A stretch of DNA of 64,000 bases from Methylotuvimicrobium alcaliphilum 20Z (GTDB lineage Bacteria > Pseudomonadota > Gammaproteobacteria > Methylococcales > Methylomonadaceae): assembly GCF_000968535.2 (NCBI RefSeq), contig NC_016112.1:3224001-3288000 (forward strand). Direction: 5' to 3'. Both the position numbers and the translations under genes were made by a program. Below are positions 26,161 through 33,095 of the stretch, piece by piece (within the stretch, counting starts at the first letter, position 1; each line of letters begins with the position of its first letter). The notes under the pieces are model-generated. The model saw only the letters and a list, made by a program, of their open reading frames with translations, searched no databases and was not told where the DNA came from.

Positions 26161-26262
26161 TTCCCAAGTTCTACTTGGGAATGCTTATCTTTAAGCTCTG
26201 CTTATCGTTCGTCAAGCAGAGCTTGACGGTAGACACTCCCAAACTAGAGTTTGGGAGCGAGC
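26157..26262. repeat. Double-hairpin repeat
   Basis: CTCGTTCCCAAG...CTTGGGAATGC is followed by CTCTGCTT...AAGCAGAG and CTCCCAAAC...GTTTGGGAGCGAG. The outer bases CTCG(T)TCCCAA and TTGGGAGCGAG are inverse. It separates the HicA remnant from the AbrB remnant, cutting both. Confidence 0.65.
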
Positions 26263-26334
26263 AGTCCCCACAGATTCGCAAATTTCTCTAGGAATTACAA
26301 TCTGATACTTCGGAGAAACAATTACAACAGTCAT
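26263..26334 (-). pseudogene. N-terminal fragment of an AbrB-type antitoxin
   Basis: ATG at 26332-26334 overlaps the hsdS stop (ATGA). The frame reads MTVVIVSPKYQIVIPREIC and ends at the palindromic repeat. This is the swapped-hairpin DNA-binding start of AbrB/SpoVT antitoxins (VSPKYQIVIPREIR type). The rest of the gene and the PIN-domain toxin that normally follows are missing. The overlap shows that it was once co-translated with hsdS. Confidence 0.6.
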
Positions 26335-27557
26335 GTCACCGCCTCATCTATGAGTTTGTCAGGTTTTGAGGTTAATTCGCCGGAGAAGGCTTTTTGTAGT
26401 AGGGACTGTTTGAGTTCAGATAATGATGCGAGTTTTTGTTGGTAGATCACTTGAAGCCGCTGTATCGATGTGAATAGCTCATACAAATTTGCAACGACCT
26501 TACTTTGTTCATTTAAACTCGGAAACGGGAATAATTCATTCTCAAAAGTAGCAAGATTAATATTATCCTGTGCGCTACCTTTACCCTTTGCTTTTATTCT
26601 TGCCTTTACGGACTGAAGGAGATATTCCACATAATTATTCGATGTCTGTTTACTATCGACCACCATTCCGATAATACTGTCCGGAAAACATGCATCAAAA
26701 TCCAGTATTCCAGTCTCTGCAATATTAGCAGCTATCGTTATACAGATTGTGCCTTTAGGCCAAAGTTTACTCTGAGCCAACCCAGCTTCGTTATAAGTTT
26801 GTGTGCTATTTTTGATCAAATGCTTGCAGTTTCGGACATCTCCCGTCTGAATAAACCTATAGGGCCCACCATACAACTTTGGGTCATTTCTTGGTCGATG
26901 CTTTGACTTTCCTCGTCCAAAATCGACACACACTTGTTTCAGAGTTTTATCGACCCACCCCTCACCCCGCTGGGTAAAAACAGAATTCAAATAACTTTCA
27001 AACAACTCACGGGCATTGGCGAGGTTTTTTTCGGTGTTGGCTATCGCGGTGTCGATGCCGGCAAAGGCTTCATCGAGAATCGCGACGATGCGTTTCTGTT
27101 CTTCTACCGGCGGCAAAGGTATTTGGAAATCCTTTATCTGCTTTGTACTCAAGTTTGGCTGTGCAGAACCAGCTGAAATTTTTAAACTCTCTTCTGATTT
27201 TGTGAGTAGAAAATAAAACAGATACTGCTTATCCAGCTTTTTAGTTGGCCTAAACAAACCCACTCGTTGATTAAGTAGGTAGCGAGCACCTGTTTTAAGG
27301 AAACCAATTTTTCCTGTTGTCCCACCAGACATTGCAATCAACAAGTCACCTTGGTTCACATAGTATTTTGAGAGATTTTCAGAATAATCATTTTCATCAA
27401 CATAAACAGGACGATTATCTGATACCTCCTCACCTTGAATGCTTGATATCCTTAGAACGGGAGTTCCACCCTCCTTAAATGATTTACTTTTAAAAGCGAA
27501 TCCGTTTTGAAGATCACAAACGTCCCCCAAGTTAACCGTAGGCCACCCCATATTCAT
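26331..27557 (-). CDS. hsdS: Type I restriction-modification, S (specificity) subunit
   Basis: The 408 residues have the usual two target-recognition domains, each followed by a conserved coiled-coil spacer. The first runs from WPTVNLGDVCDLQNGFAF to IPLPPVEEQKRIVAILDE, the second from VDKTLKQVCVDFGRGKS to FPFPSLNEQSKV, with the C-terminal SLLQKAFSGEL signature. HsdS chooses the bipartite DNA sequence modified or cut by the complex with HsdM and HsdR. Its start overlaps the hsdM stop by four bases. Base composition is more A/T-rich than in hsdM and hsdR, as expected for a frequently exchanged specificity gene. The target sequence cannot be read from here. Confidence 0.93.
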   Translation of the reverse strand: MNMGWPTVNLGDVCDLQNGFAFKSKSFKEGGTPVLRISSIQGEEVSDNRPVYVDENDYSENLSKYYVNQGDLLIAMSGGTTGKIGFLKTGARYLLNQRVGLFRPTKKLDKQYLFYFLLTKSEESLKISAGSAQPNLSTKQIKDFQIPLPPVEEQKRIVAILDEAFAGIDTAIANTEKNLANARELFESYLNSVFTQRGEGWVDKTLKQVCVDFGRGKSKHRPRNDPKLYGGPYRFIQTGDVRNCKHLIKNSTQTYNEAGLAQSKLWPKGTICITIAANIAETGILDFDACFPDSIIGMVVDSKQTSNNYVEYLLQSVKARIKAKGKGSAQDNINLATFENELFPFPSLNEQSKVVANLYELFTSIQRLQVIYQQKLASLSELKQSLLQKAFSGELTSKPDKLIDEAVT

Positions 27558-29056
27558 AACATCCCCCGAATCCCTTCCAGTATCTCCACGCTCTCCGCAT
27601 CCAGCGTTTCGATCTCGTTGATGATCACTTCCGGATCGCGCAGCGGATCTTCTTCCACTTTATTGGGATTCTTCACCGACAGGTCAAAGCTGGCCGGGTC
27701 GATGTCCTTAATACTCACGCTCCAGGACTCATCCGAATCGGCAAAAGTTTTTTGCAGTTGCACAAACTCTTTCAGGTCGTTGTCGTTGAGCGGATTGGTC
27801 TTGCCCAGGCTGCGGCCGGGGTCGAGGTGGTAATACCAGATATTGCGGGTCGGTGCGCCTTTCTCGAAAAACAGCACCACGGTTTTTACGCCCGCGCCGA
27901 GAAAGGTTCCACCGGGACAGTCGAGAATGCTGTGCAGGTTGCAGTTTTCCAGCAATTCCTGACGCAGCGCTTTGGAGGCGTTGTCGGAATTGGAGAGAAA
28001 GGTGTTTTTAATCACCACCGCCGCACGGCCACCGGCTTTGAGGTTCTTGATGAAGTGCTGCAGAAACAGAAAGGCGGTTTCGCCGGTTTTGATGGGGAAG
28101 TTCTGCTGTACTTCTTTGCGCTCTTTGCCGCCAAAGGGCGGATTGGCCAGAATCACGTCAAACCGGTCTTTTTCCTGAATATCGCTGATATTCTCGGCCA
28201 GGGTGTTGGTGTGAATAATATTCGGCGCTTCGATGCCATGCAGAATCATGTTCATAATGGCAATCACATAGGCCAGGCTTTTCTTTTCCTTGCCGTAGAA
28301 GGTAGTGGTTTGCAGCGTGTTGAGCTGGCCGGTGCTGAGATTGGCACCCTTGCCGCCTTCATTACTCTTACCGCTGCCCTCAGCCTCAAATCCGCCATAA
28401 CGCAGGTAGTCGTAGGCTTCGCAGAGAAAGCCCGCCGAACCGCAGGCGCCATCGTAAATGCGTTCGCCGATTTTGGGGTTAATCACCTGAATCATGGCGC
28501 GAATCAGTGGCCGTGGCGTGTAATACTCGCCGCCATTGCGCCCGGCATTGCCCATGTTCTTGATCTTGGCTTCGTAGATATGCGACAGCTCGTGTTTTTC
28601 TTTCTGTGAGCGAAAGCGGAGCGCGTCGATATATTCCAGCGCATCGCGCAGCGAGTAGCCGCTGGTGAAGCGGTTTTTGATCTCGGCGAAGATTTCACCG
28701 ATCTTGTATTCGATGGTAGCCGGGCCGCTGGCGCGTTGCTTGAAGCCTTGCAGATAAGGAAACAGATCGCGATTGACGAAATCGATCAGGTCATCACCGG
28801 TCAGGGCGTTATTGTGGTCGAAATTGCCTTTGCCGTCCTTGGGTGCCGCCCAGCTGGACCAGCGGTGCGGCGCATCGATAATGAATTCGTAGCTTTTGCC
28901 CTGTAGCTCGGCCTGCATGGCCTTGTCCTGCTCCAGATCGTCCAGGTATTTGAGAAACAGCATCCACGAGGTCTGTTCGGTGTAATCCAGCTCAGTGGTA
29001 CAACCGGCCTCTTTCCAGAGTACATCGTCGATATTTTTGAAGGTTTGTTCGAACAT
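27554..29056 (-). CDS. hsdM: Type I restriction-modification, M (adenine methyltransferase) subunit
   Basis: The start MFEQTFKNIDDVLWKEAGC (29056) is chosen because AGGGAT lies before it; the frame extends upstream to 29140 through a duplicated segment. The 500 residues have the N-terminal HsdM helical domain, the SAM-binding DGACGSAGFLCEAYDYL motif and the catalytic N6-adenine motif NPPF (DVILANPPFGG). HsdM with HsdS methylates adenine in the host recognition sites. It is translationally coupled to hsdS (ATGA overlap). The first about 40 bp of the gene and its leader are duplicated at 29263-29354, with a family D fragment between the two copies. Confidence 0.94.
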   Translation of the reverse strand: MFEQTFKNIDDVLWKEAGCTTELDYTEQTSWMLFLKYLDDLEQDKAMQAELQGKSYEFIIDAPHRWSSWAAPKDGKGNFDHNNALTGDDLIDFVNRDLFPYLQGFKQRASGPATIEYKIGEIFAEIKNRFTSGYSLRDALEYIDALRFRSQKEKHELSHIYEAKIKNMGNAGRNGGEYYTPRPLIRAMIQVINPKIGERIYDGACGSAGFLCEAYDYLRYGGFEAEGSGKSNEGGKGANLSTGQLNTLQTTTFYGKEKKSLAYVIAIMNMILHGIEAPNIIHTNTLAENISDIQEKDRFDVILANPPFGGKERKEVQQNFPIKTGETAFLFLQHFIKNLKAGGRAAVVIKNTFLSNSDNASKALRQELLENCNLHSILDCPGGTFLGAGVKTVVLFFEKGAPTRNIWYYHLDPGRSLGKTNPLNDNDLKEFVQLQKTFADSDESWSVSIKDIDPASFDLSVKNPNKVEEDPLRDPEVIINEIETLDAESVEILEGIRGML

Positions 29057-29107
29057 TCGGATCCCTGTTGTTATTTTGGTTTGTCTTGCCGGGTTGTGAG
29101 GCTGTAG
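29017..29107. repeat. Direct duplication of the hsdM 5' end, copy 1
   Basis: The segment from AGTACATCGTCGATATTTTT through TTGCCGGGTTGTGAGGCTGT recurs at 29263-29354 with a few mismatches. Copy 1 is the functional hsdM start (ATG on the minus strand at 29056). Confidence 0.85.
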
Positions 29108-29139
29108 AGCTAACGCCGCATTAAGGGGCAGACAACGCA

Positions 29140-29265
29140 TACCACCTTCTGCGGGACGGGTTATTTAACCCGTCCCCAACGTTTCGGTTTGCCCTAAACA
29201 TTTCGGCTTACTTCGGCCAAAGTCGAAACGTTTAGGACGGGGCTGCAAACCCCGTCCTGCTAGGA
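29140..29265. repeat. Truncated family D repeat
   Basis: It carries CTTCTGCGGGACGGGTTATTT...AACCCGTCCC...CGTTTCGG...GGACGGGGCTGCAAACCCCG, the inner part of family D without the terminal inverted repeats. It lies exactly between the two copies of the duplicated hsdM leader. Confidence 0.8.
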
Positions 29266-29354
29266 GTACATCGTGGATATTTTTGAAGGTTTGTTCGAAC
29301 ATTGGGTCCCTGTTTTTATTTTGGTTTGTCTTGCCGGGTTGTGAGGCTGTAGTG
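29263..29354. repeat. Direct duplication of the hsdM 5' end, copy 2
   Basis: This second copy of the hsdM leader and its first dozen codons contains its own minus-strand ATG (CAT at about 29300), but the frame soon stops in the family D fragment. It lies 45 bp after the end of the acetyltransferase gene. Confidence 0.85.
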
Positions 29355-29399
29355 CCATGCGTTGGCTATCCCTCTTAAATTCTTTGTTTTGTTCGTAAC

Positions 29400-29933
29400 C
29401 TATTGGCTGAAAAGCTGTTCTACCGTTTTCATCGGTAAGAACATACGGATGCGTCCATTGTGTCCACACAAAACCTCGAAGCCGAACTTCGCATAAAAGG
29501 CTTGTGCTGAATCGGTCAAGCAGTCGACAACAATTGCATAGGCTCTCATGTAATGGTTCACATCCCACAAGTATTTCAACGCGCGAATAAGGCAAACTTT
29601 ACCAAGTCCCGCACCATGAAACTCTTTATGCACCGCTAATTGTGCAAGCAAGAAAACAGGTACCGGATATTTAGGAAGTTTTTTAGCAAGTTGTGCCGGC
29701 AGCGTCTCACGACTAATTGAACTTGGAGCAACGCTATAAAATGCGCAAATGGCAAACTGTTGGTTTAATAATGGGTGGGCACTTGGCAAAACCATTGTGC
29801 GGCTGATCCCCGCTTCCATATGCCTTGCTGCTTGAGTTTTGATAAACGTGTTTAGCTCTTGCACGCCACAATCAAACGAGTTGCGATCATGTTTTGATTT
29901 ACTGAGTTCTAGGAACTCTTTGCCCCAACTCAC
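29400..29933 (-). CDS. GNAT-family acetyltransferase toxin (TacT/AtaT-like)
   Basis: The 177 residues show the pattern of tRNA-acetylating toxins: FDCGVQELNTFIKTQAARH near the N-terminus, AICAFYSVAPSSI, PVFLLAQLAVHKEFHGAGLG (the acetyl-CoA pyrophosphate loop, Q-x2-G-x-G/A type) and AQAFYAKFGFE with the conserved Tyr and Phe. These toxins acetylate the amino group of charged tRNAs and stop translation. The gene overlaps its antitoxin by four bases (29930-29933), the normal order. It is the only toxin in this window with a complete frame and intact motifs. Confidence 0.85.
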   Translation of the reverse strand: MSWGKEFLELSKSKHDRNSFDCGVQELNTFIKTQAARHMEAGISRTMVLPSAHPLLNQQFAICAFYSVAPSSISRETLPAQLAKKLPKYPVPVFLLAQLAVHKEFHGAGLGKVCLIRALKYLWDVNHYMRAYAIVVDCLTDSAQAFYAKFGFEVLCGHNGRIRMFLPMKTVEQLFSQ

Positions 29934-30199
29934 TCAATGCCGCTCTCTTCTGCAAATTTAGCAGCATCTAGTAGAGCTCGGTTGGGCGCTTTTGCTTTAT
30001 CACACGCTGCAATAAATTCATCAAACACACTGTCTCTGACTGTAATACTTTCATGTTTTTCTATAACATGAGTTGCGTCTTCGTTTATTAGCCTAACAAC
30101 GTACTCTGTTAGGCTTTTTAACCCAAGCAAAGCTGAAGCTTTTTCCGCTTTAGCCTTGATTTCTTCGTCAAGTCGAATATCTAAACGAGCTGTAGCCAT
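29930..30199 (-). CDS. Ribbon-helix-helix antitoxin (DUF1778, TacA-like)
   Basis: The start is at 30199 (MATARLDIRLDEEIKAKAEKA) because GGGAGG lies six bases before it; the frame extends upstream without good initiation context. The 89 residues have an N-terminal ribbon-helix-helix (ARLDIRLDEEIKAKAEKASA, LLGLKSLTEYVVRLINEDA) and a C-terminal toxin-binding tail with FDEFIAACDKAKAPNRAL. The partner follows with a four-base overlap. The operon probably represses itself through the palindrome at 30213-30229. Confidence 0.85.
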   Translation of the reverse strand: MATARLDIRLDEEIKAKAEKASALLGLKSLTEYVVRLINEDATHVIEKHESITVRDSVFDEFIAACDKAKAPNRALLDAAKFAEESGIE

Positions 30200-30212
30200 A
30201 ATACCTCCCATG

Positions 30213-30229
30213 TACGGAACAATTCCGTA
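30213..30229. promoter_or_regulatory. Palindromic operator of the TacAT-like operon
   Basis: TACGGAACAATTCCGTA is a perfect 17-bp palindrome 13 bases before the antitoxin start. Related half-sites TACGGA and GACGGA occur at 30273 and 30284. Ribbon-helix-helix antitoxins bind such repeated short palindromes, so this is a likely autoregulatory site. Confidence 0.65.
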
Positions 30230-30407
30230 ATTATTGGCAATTGTAGACCCTATTTCAGACACATTCAATCTGTACGGACATCTGACGGAATACGATAAAA
30301 CATAACGTCACACTCACCGGCTTGTCCGGTCAAGCTTTCTCAATTCTTTGGGAAAGTATCGAGTTGAACTTGCAAGAGCGATCGGTTGCAACCAAAATTT
30401 TGCTAAG

Positions 30408-30732
30408 GAATATGCACAAAATAACTTATACAAATAGTAGGCTTTGTGGCGGTTTGGTGACTCGCTTGACAGGACGCCGTGAATAAGTCCATGTAGGCTT
30501 GACGGCGGAATCTGATTGCCATGAATGGCATGAATGCAGATTTTGCATTACGCCAGGGATGGCGTGTATTAGGGCAACGCAGGAGCAGTTGCCGAGGAGC
30601 AAAAATCTGCAAACGCCATGGATGGCGTGAATGCAGATTTTGCAGGAGCAAAAATCTGCCCTGCCGCCGACACCTGTCAATCGAGCCCCCCCCCTTCCGA
30701 CAGTTGTCTAAGTTATTTCATACTCGTTCCTA
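30408..30732. mobile_element. Family B element with nested units
   Basis: Outer ends TAAGGAATATGCACAAAATAA and TTATTTCATACTCGTTCCTA are imperfect inverses. The inner ends are GGTTTGGTGACTCGCTTGAC and CCTGTCAATCGAG. The centre has two units of the ATGGCATGAATGCAGATTTTG/GCAAAAATCTGC type in tandem, so it is the longest B copy. It fills much of the 30200-31000 gap; I see no gene in the remainder. Confidence 0.75.
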
Positions 30733-31002
30733 ACATGCTTTCCCGCTGAATGTGTATGTGTGCTGGCACCGTTGTCATTACTATAGAAACAGAAGGGGAT
30801 CATTTAGATTTACCCAATGCCTGAAGTGCTATGTTTTTTTGAAAGATTTTTGTGGCTTTCTCAGGACTGCCAAGTCAACCGACTCGATACCGATGCTTCA
30901 ATGAGAGCGATGCAATTGATTGAGCAATCGTCATGCTTTGCGGCATGCTTTTGAAGGGATATTTCCGCCCGATGCCGATCGGGAGAACATCTGAAATTCG
31001 GT

Positions 31003-31048
31003 CAATAAAAAAGGGCCTACACGTTAACGTAAGCCCTTGCTTTTTTAT
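31003..31048. terminator. Bidirectional terminator hairpin
   Basis: AAAAAAGGGCCTAC-ACGTTAACGT-AAGCCCTTGCTTTTTT is a G/C-rich stem with an A-run on one side and a T-run on the other. It lies 49 bp beyond the stop of the minus-strand gene at 31097. A similar A-run and GGGCCTA sequence occurs at 31867. Confidence 0.7.
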
Positions 31049-31096
31049 TTACCCCGGACGAGATATACGACCGATTGAGCGTCTATCTTTGACTGT

Positions 31097-31765
31097 TTAA
31101 ATCGGCCTATGACCAAAATTGGTGGTTTTATCTAATTGGAAAGTCGCAGAAAAGATCGCTTTTGCCATCTTGGCGCCGTTTGCCGGTTTGCTCAGAAAAT
31201 GACTCAACTCATTATCATCGATCCGGTCAATTATCCGTTTGACCTGCTCCACCTGGAGGATTTCTTTGCTGAGAAAAACGGTTCCTCCTGTTTGAATCGA
31301 AAAACCATCGAAATCAACCAAATAGCCCGCCAGAACCACTCCTAAACTAGTTGCTTTCGCCATGTTGTAATCGATAATCTGAAAAGTCGCTTTGCTGAAT
31401 ATATTCTCCGCTTTGATGGTATCTTTGCGATTCGTTTCATCCAGTCGGTAAATCGCATAAGGCGCTTGGCTCATGCGGCGCAGCAATTCCAATTCATATT
31501 CGTCGGCTTCTTTGCTGAATAGACGCAAGAACTTCTCCGCCATGTTGAAGTCGTTCGGACGATAGCCGTAAATCGCATAATCGGTAAACAAGTCCATTTC
31601 GTTTTCTTTTTTGACCATCAATGTCTTTTGATGCCAAATCCCTAAATGCTTGCCGCAGGTTTTAATATCGTCCTTCGTGAGCTTTCTGAAAATCTTGCTG
31701 TGCAAGTCCATCATACGATGACGAATCTCGGGATAATCGGCTGGAGTAAAGGTAAAATCGGCCAT
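31097..31765 (-). CDS. Conserved-looking hypothetical protein, 222 residues
   Basis: I do not recognise a named family. The protein is soluble, has no signal peptide or membrane segment and mixes alpha and beta. Recognisable stretches are HLGIWHQKTLMVKKENEMDL, a likely helix AEKFLRLFSKEADEYELELL, and a beta-rich half with VVLAGYLVDFDGFSIQTGG. The frame is clean, uses ordinary codons and has its own terminator downstream. It is flanked on both sides by related sequences (30960-31020 and 31818-31880), so it may have moved as a unit. It sits between the restriction island and a tRNA cluster. Function is unknown. Confidence 0.6.
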   Translation of the reverse strand: MADFTFTPADYPEIRHRMMDLHSKIFRKLTKDDIKTCGKHLGIWHQKTLMVKKENEMDLFTDYAIYGYRPNDFNMAEKFLRLFSKEADEYELELLRRMSQAPYAIYRLDETNRKDTIKAENIFSKATFQIIDYNMAKATSLGVVLAGYLVDFDGFSIQTGGTVFLSKEILQVEQVKRIIDRIDDNELSHFLSKPANGAKMAKAIFSATFQLDKTTNFGHRPI

Positions 31766-32034
31766 GAGCTATATTGAATGATGATGCGAAGTTTGTTCTT
31801 AACAGGTCGTGCAGATTTTTCCGACCCGATACCGCCCCCCACCGGGAGACTGTAGGAATTTTGGTCAAAAAAAAGGGCCTAAATGCTTTTCTACCTCATA
31901 CAACAAAAACCCTTAGTTTGCTGACTAGGGTTTTATGTAGCATTCATCAAATAAATAACAAAAGATACTTGCCAACATCGCTTGACGATTTGTGATATCC
32001 ACACTGACATTGTTATTTAAGAGGAGAAAACGTC

Positions 32035-32214
32035 ATGAACGAGCCGCCTTTAGTTTATTTTCGACCCAAAACTGCTGCTGAATATTTGGGCATTAGTATC
32101 GCAACCTTTTGGCGACTAGTCGCCGCAGGCAAAATTCCCACTGCGAAGATAAGTCCGAGAGCAACCGTCTGTAAAAAAGAAGATCTTGACGCTTTAGTTA
32201 ATTTTGAACTTTAA
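32035..32214 (+). CDS. AlpA/excisionase-type helix-turn-helix protein, 59 residues
   Basis: ATG 32035 follows a strong ribosome site (GAGGAG at 32021). The protein reads MNEPPLVYFRPKTAAEYLGI, then SIATFWRLVAAGKIPTAKIS and a tail with KKEDLDALV. This is the MerR-like winged HTH_17 fold of AlpA regulators and phage excisionases: R-x-K-x-AAEYLGIS, W/F-R-L-x-xx-GKIP. Such proteins direct integrase or activate phage genes. No integrase is present in the window, but tRNA-Asn lies 235 bp away, a common integration target. It is probably a leftover of an integrated element. Confidence 0.7.
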   Translation: MNEPPLVYFRPKTAAEYLGISIATFWRLVAAGKIPTAKISPRATVCKKEDLDALVNFEL

Positions 32215-32412
32215 CAGTTCTAAAACGAAAAAATAAATCCTCAATCAATCACATCTCAACGTGATCAGTTTGAGAGAAAAGGACTTGCCTGCGAATTTCT
32301 GAGTTTCGTTATGATGCCACTTAAATTCATCCCGGCTTGATTTTGCCTAACTTACAATTATTCTGCACAAAGCGACATTTAACGCGACATTATTGAATGT
32401 TTTTGGCAAAAA

Positions 32413-32440
32413 AAAGGCTTAGTATTTCTACTAAGCCTTT
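32413..32440 (-). terminator. Intrinsic terminator after the tRNA genes
   Basis: AAAGGCTTAGTA-TTTC-TACTAAGCCTTT is a perfect 12-bp stem. The run of A before it on the plus strand gives a U-run on the minus-strand transcript. It lies 9 bp after the 3' end of tRNA-Asn. Confidence 0.85.
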
Positions 32441-32448
32441 GATTTATA

Positions 32449-32524
32449 TGGCTCCCCCGGACGGGCTCGAACCGCCGACCTAGTGATTAACAGTCACCCG
32501 CTCTACCGACTGAGCTACAGGGGA
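32449..32524 (-). tRNA. tRNA-Asn (GTT)
   Basis: It is 76 nt on the minus strand, 5' TCCCCTGTAGCTCAG, anticodon loop CTGTTAA, T arm GGTTCGAGC, encoded 3' CCA (TGG at 32449-32451). The acceptor stem pairs fully. It is the last of three tRNAs before a terminator. Confidence 0.95.
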
Positions 32525-32542
32525 TTAATTCGGTATTGTCAA

Positions 32543-32619
32543 TGGCGCGCCCGGAGAGATTCGAACTCCCGACCGCTCGGTTCGTAGCCGAGTACTCTAT
32601 CCAGCTGAGCTACGGGCGC
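32543..32619 (-). tRNA. tRNA-Arg (ACG)
   Basis: It is 77 nt on the minus strand, 5' GCGCCCGTAGCTCAG, anticodon loop CTACGAA (ACG), T arm AGTTCGAATC, encoded CCA. The first anticodon base is A, which bacteria change to inosine. Confidence 0.95.
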
Positions 32620-32699
32620 CTTATTGAGCCGCTTATTATCTTTTCTTTTTCTTATCTTGTCAATATTTTATTTTTAAAAATAATCGATTTTATAATCGA

Positions 32700-32791
32700 T
32701 GGCGGAGAGTGAGGGATTCGAACCCTCGATGGGAGATAAAGCCCATACTCCCTTAGCAGGGGAGCGCCTTCAGCCTCTCGGCCAACTCTCC
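32700..32791 (-). tRNA. tRNA-Ser (GCT)
   Basis: It is 92 nt on the minus strand with the long variable arm of class II tRNAs. It begins GGAGAGTTGGCCGAG, has anticodon GCT within CTGCTAA, T arm GGTTCGAATCC, and an encoded CCA. It lies 14 bp after the csrA stop, the normal arrangement in gammaproteobacteria. Confidence 0.95.
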
Positions 32792-32805
32792 AAAACTGCG
32801 TTAGG

Positions 32806-33003
32806 CTATTCGGAATCGCTTTTGTCTGAAGATTCCGATTGTTCCTTTTTAATTCTTTCGTAAATCTCTTCTCGATGAACCGAGACTTCTTTTGGCGCAT
32901 TTACACCGATGCGAACCTGATTTCCTTTGACTCCAAGAACAGTGACGGTTACCTCGTCACCAATCATCAAAGTCTCCCCTACCCGACGAGTCAAGATAAG
33001 CAT
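32806..33003 (-). CDS. csrA: Carbon storage regulator CsrA
   Basis: The 65 residues start [20 protein letters not shown] and continue [19 protein letters not shown] with the RNA-contacting [10 protein letters not shown] motif. CsrA dimers bind GGA motifs in mRNA leaders and change translation or stability of many transcripts, typically central carbon and motility genes. The Ser/Asp/Glu-rich tail is a normal length variation. It sits between lysC and tRNA-Ser, as in other gammaproteobacteria. Confidence 0.97.
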   Translation of the reverse strand: MLILTRRVGETLMIGDEVTVTVLGVKGNQVRIGVNAPKEVSVHREEIYERIKKEQSESSDKSDSE

Positions 33004-33095
33004 GGCTTCTCCCTATATTGTATGTAATTTCTACTGCTATGCATGCAGTAACCAACCAAGAGCGATATTCTACCAGGTTTTATTGATAAATAAAA

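Noticed and set aside
27752-28609. 285-codon plus-strand open frame opposite hsdM
   Set aside because: Antisense shadow of hsdM; no recognisable domain.
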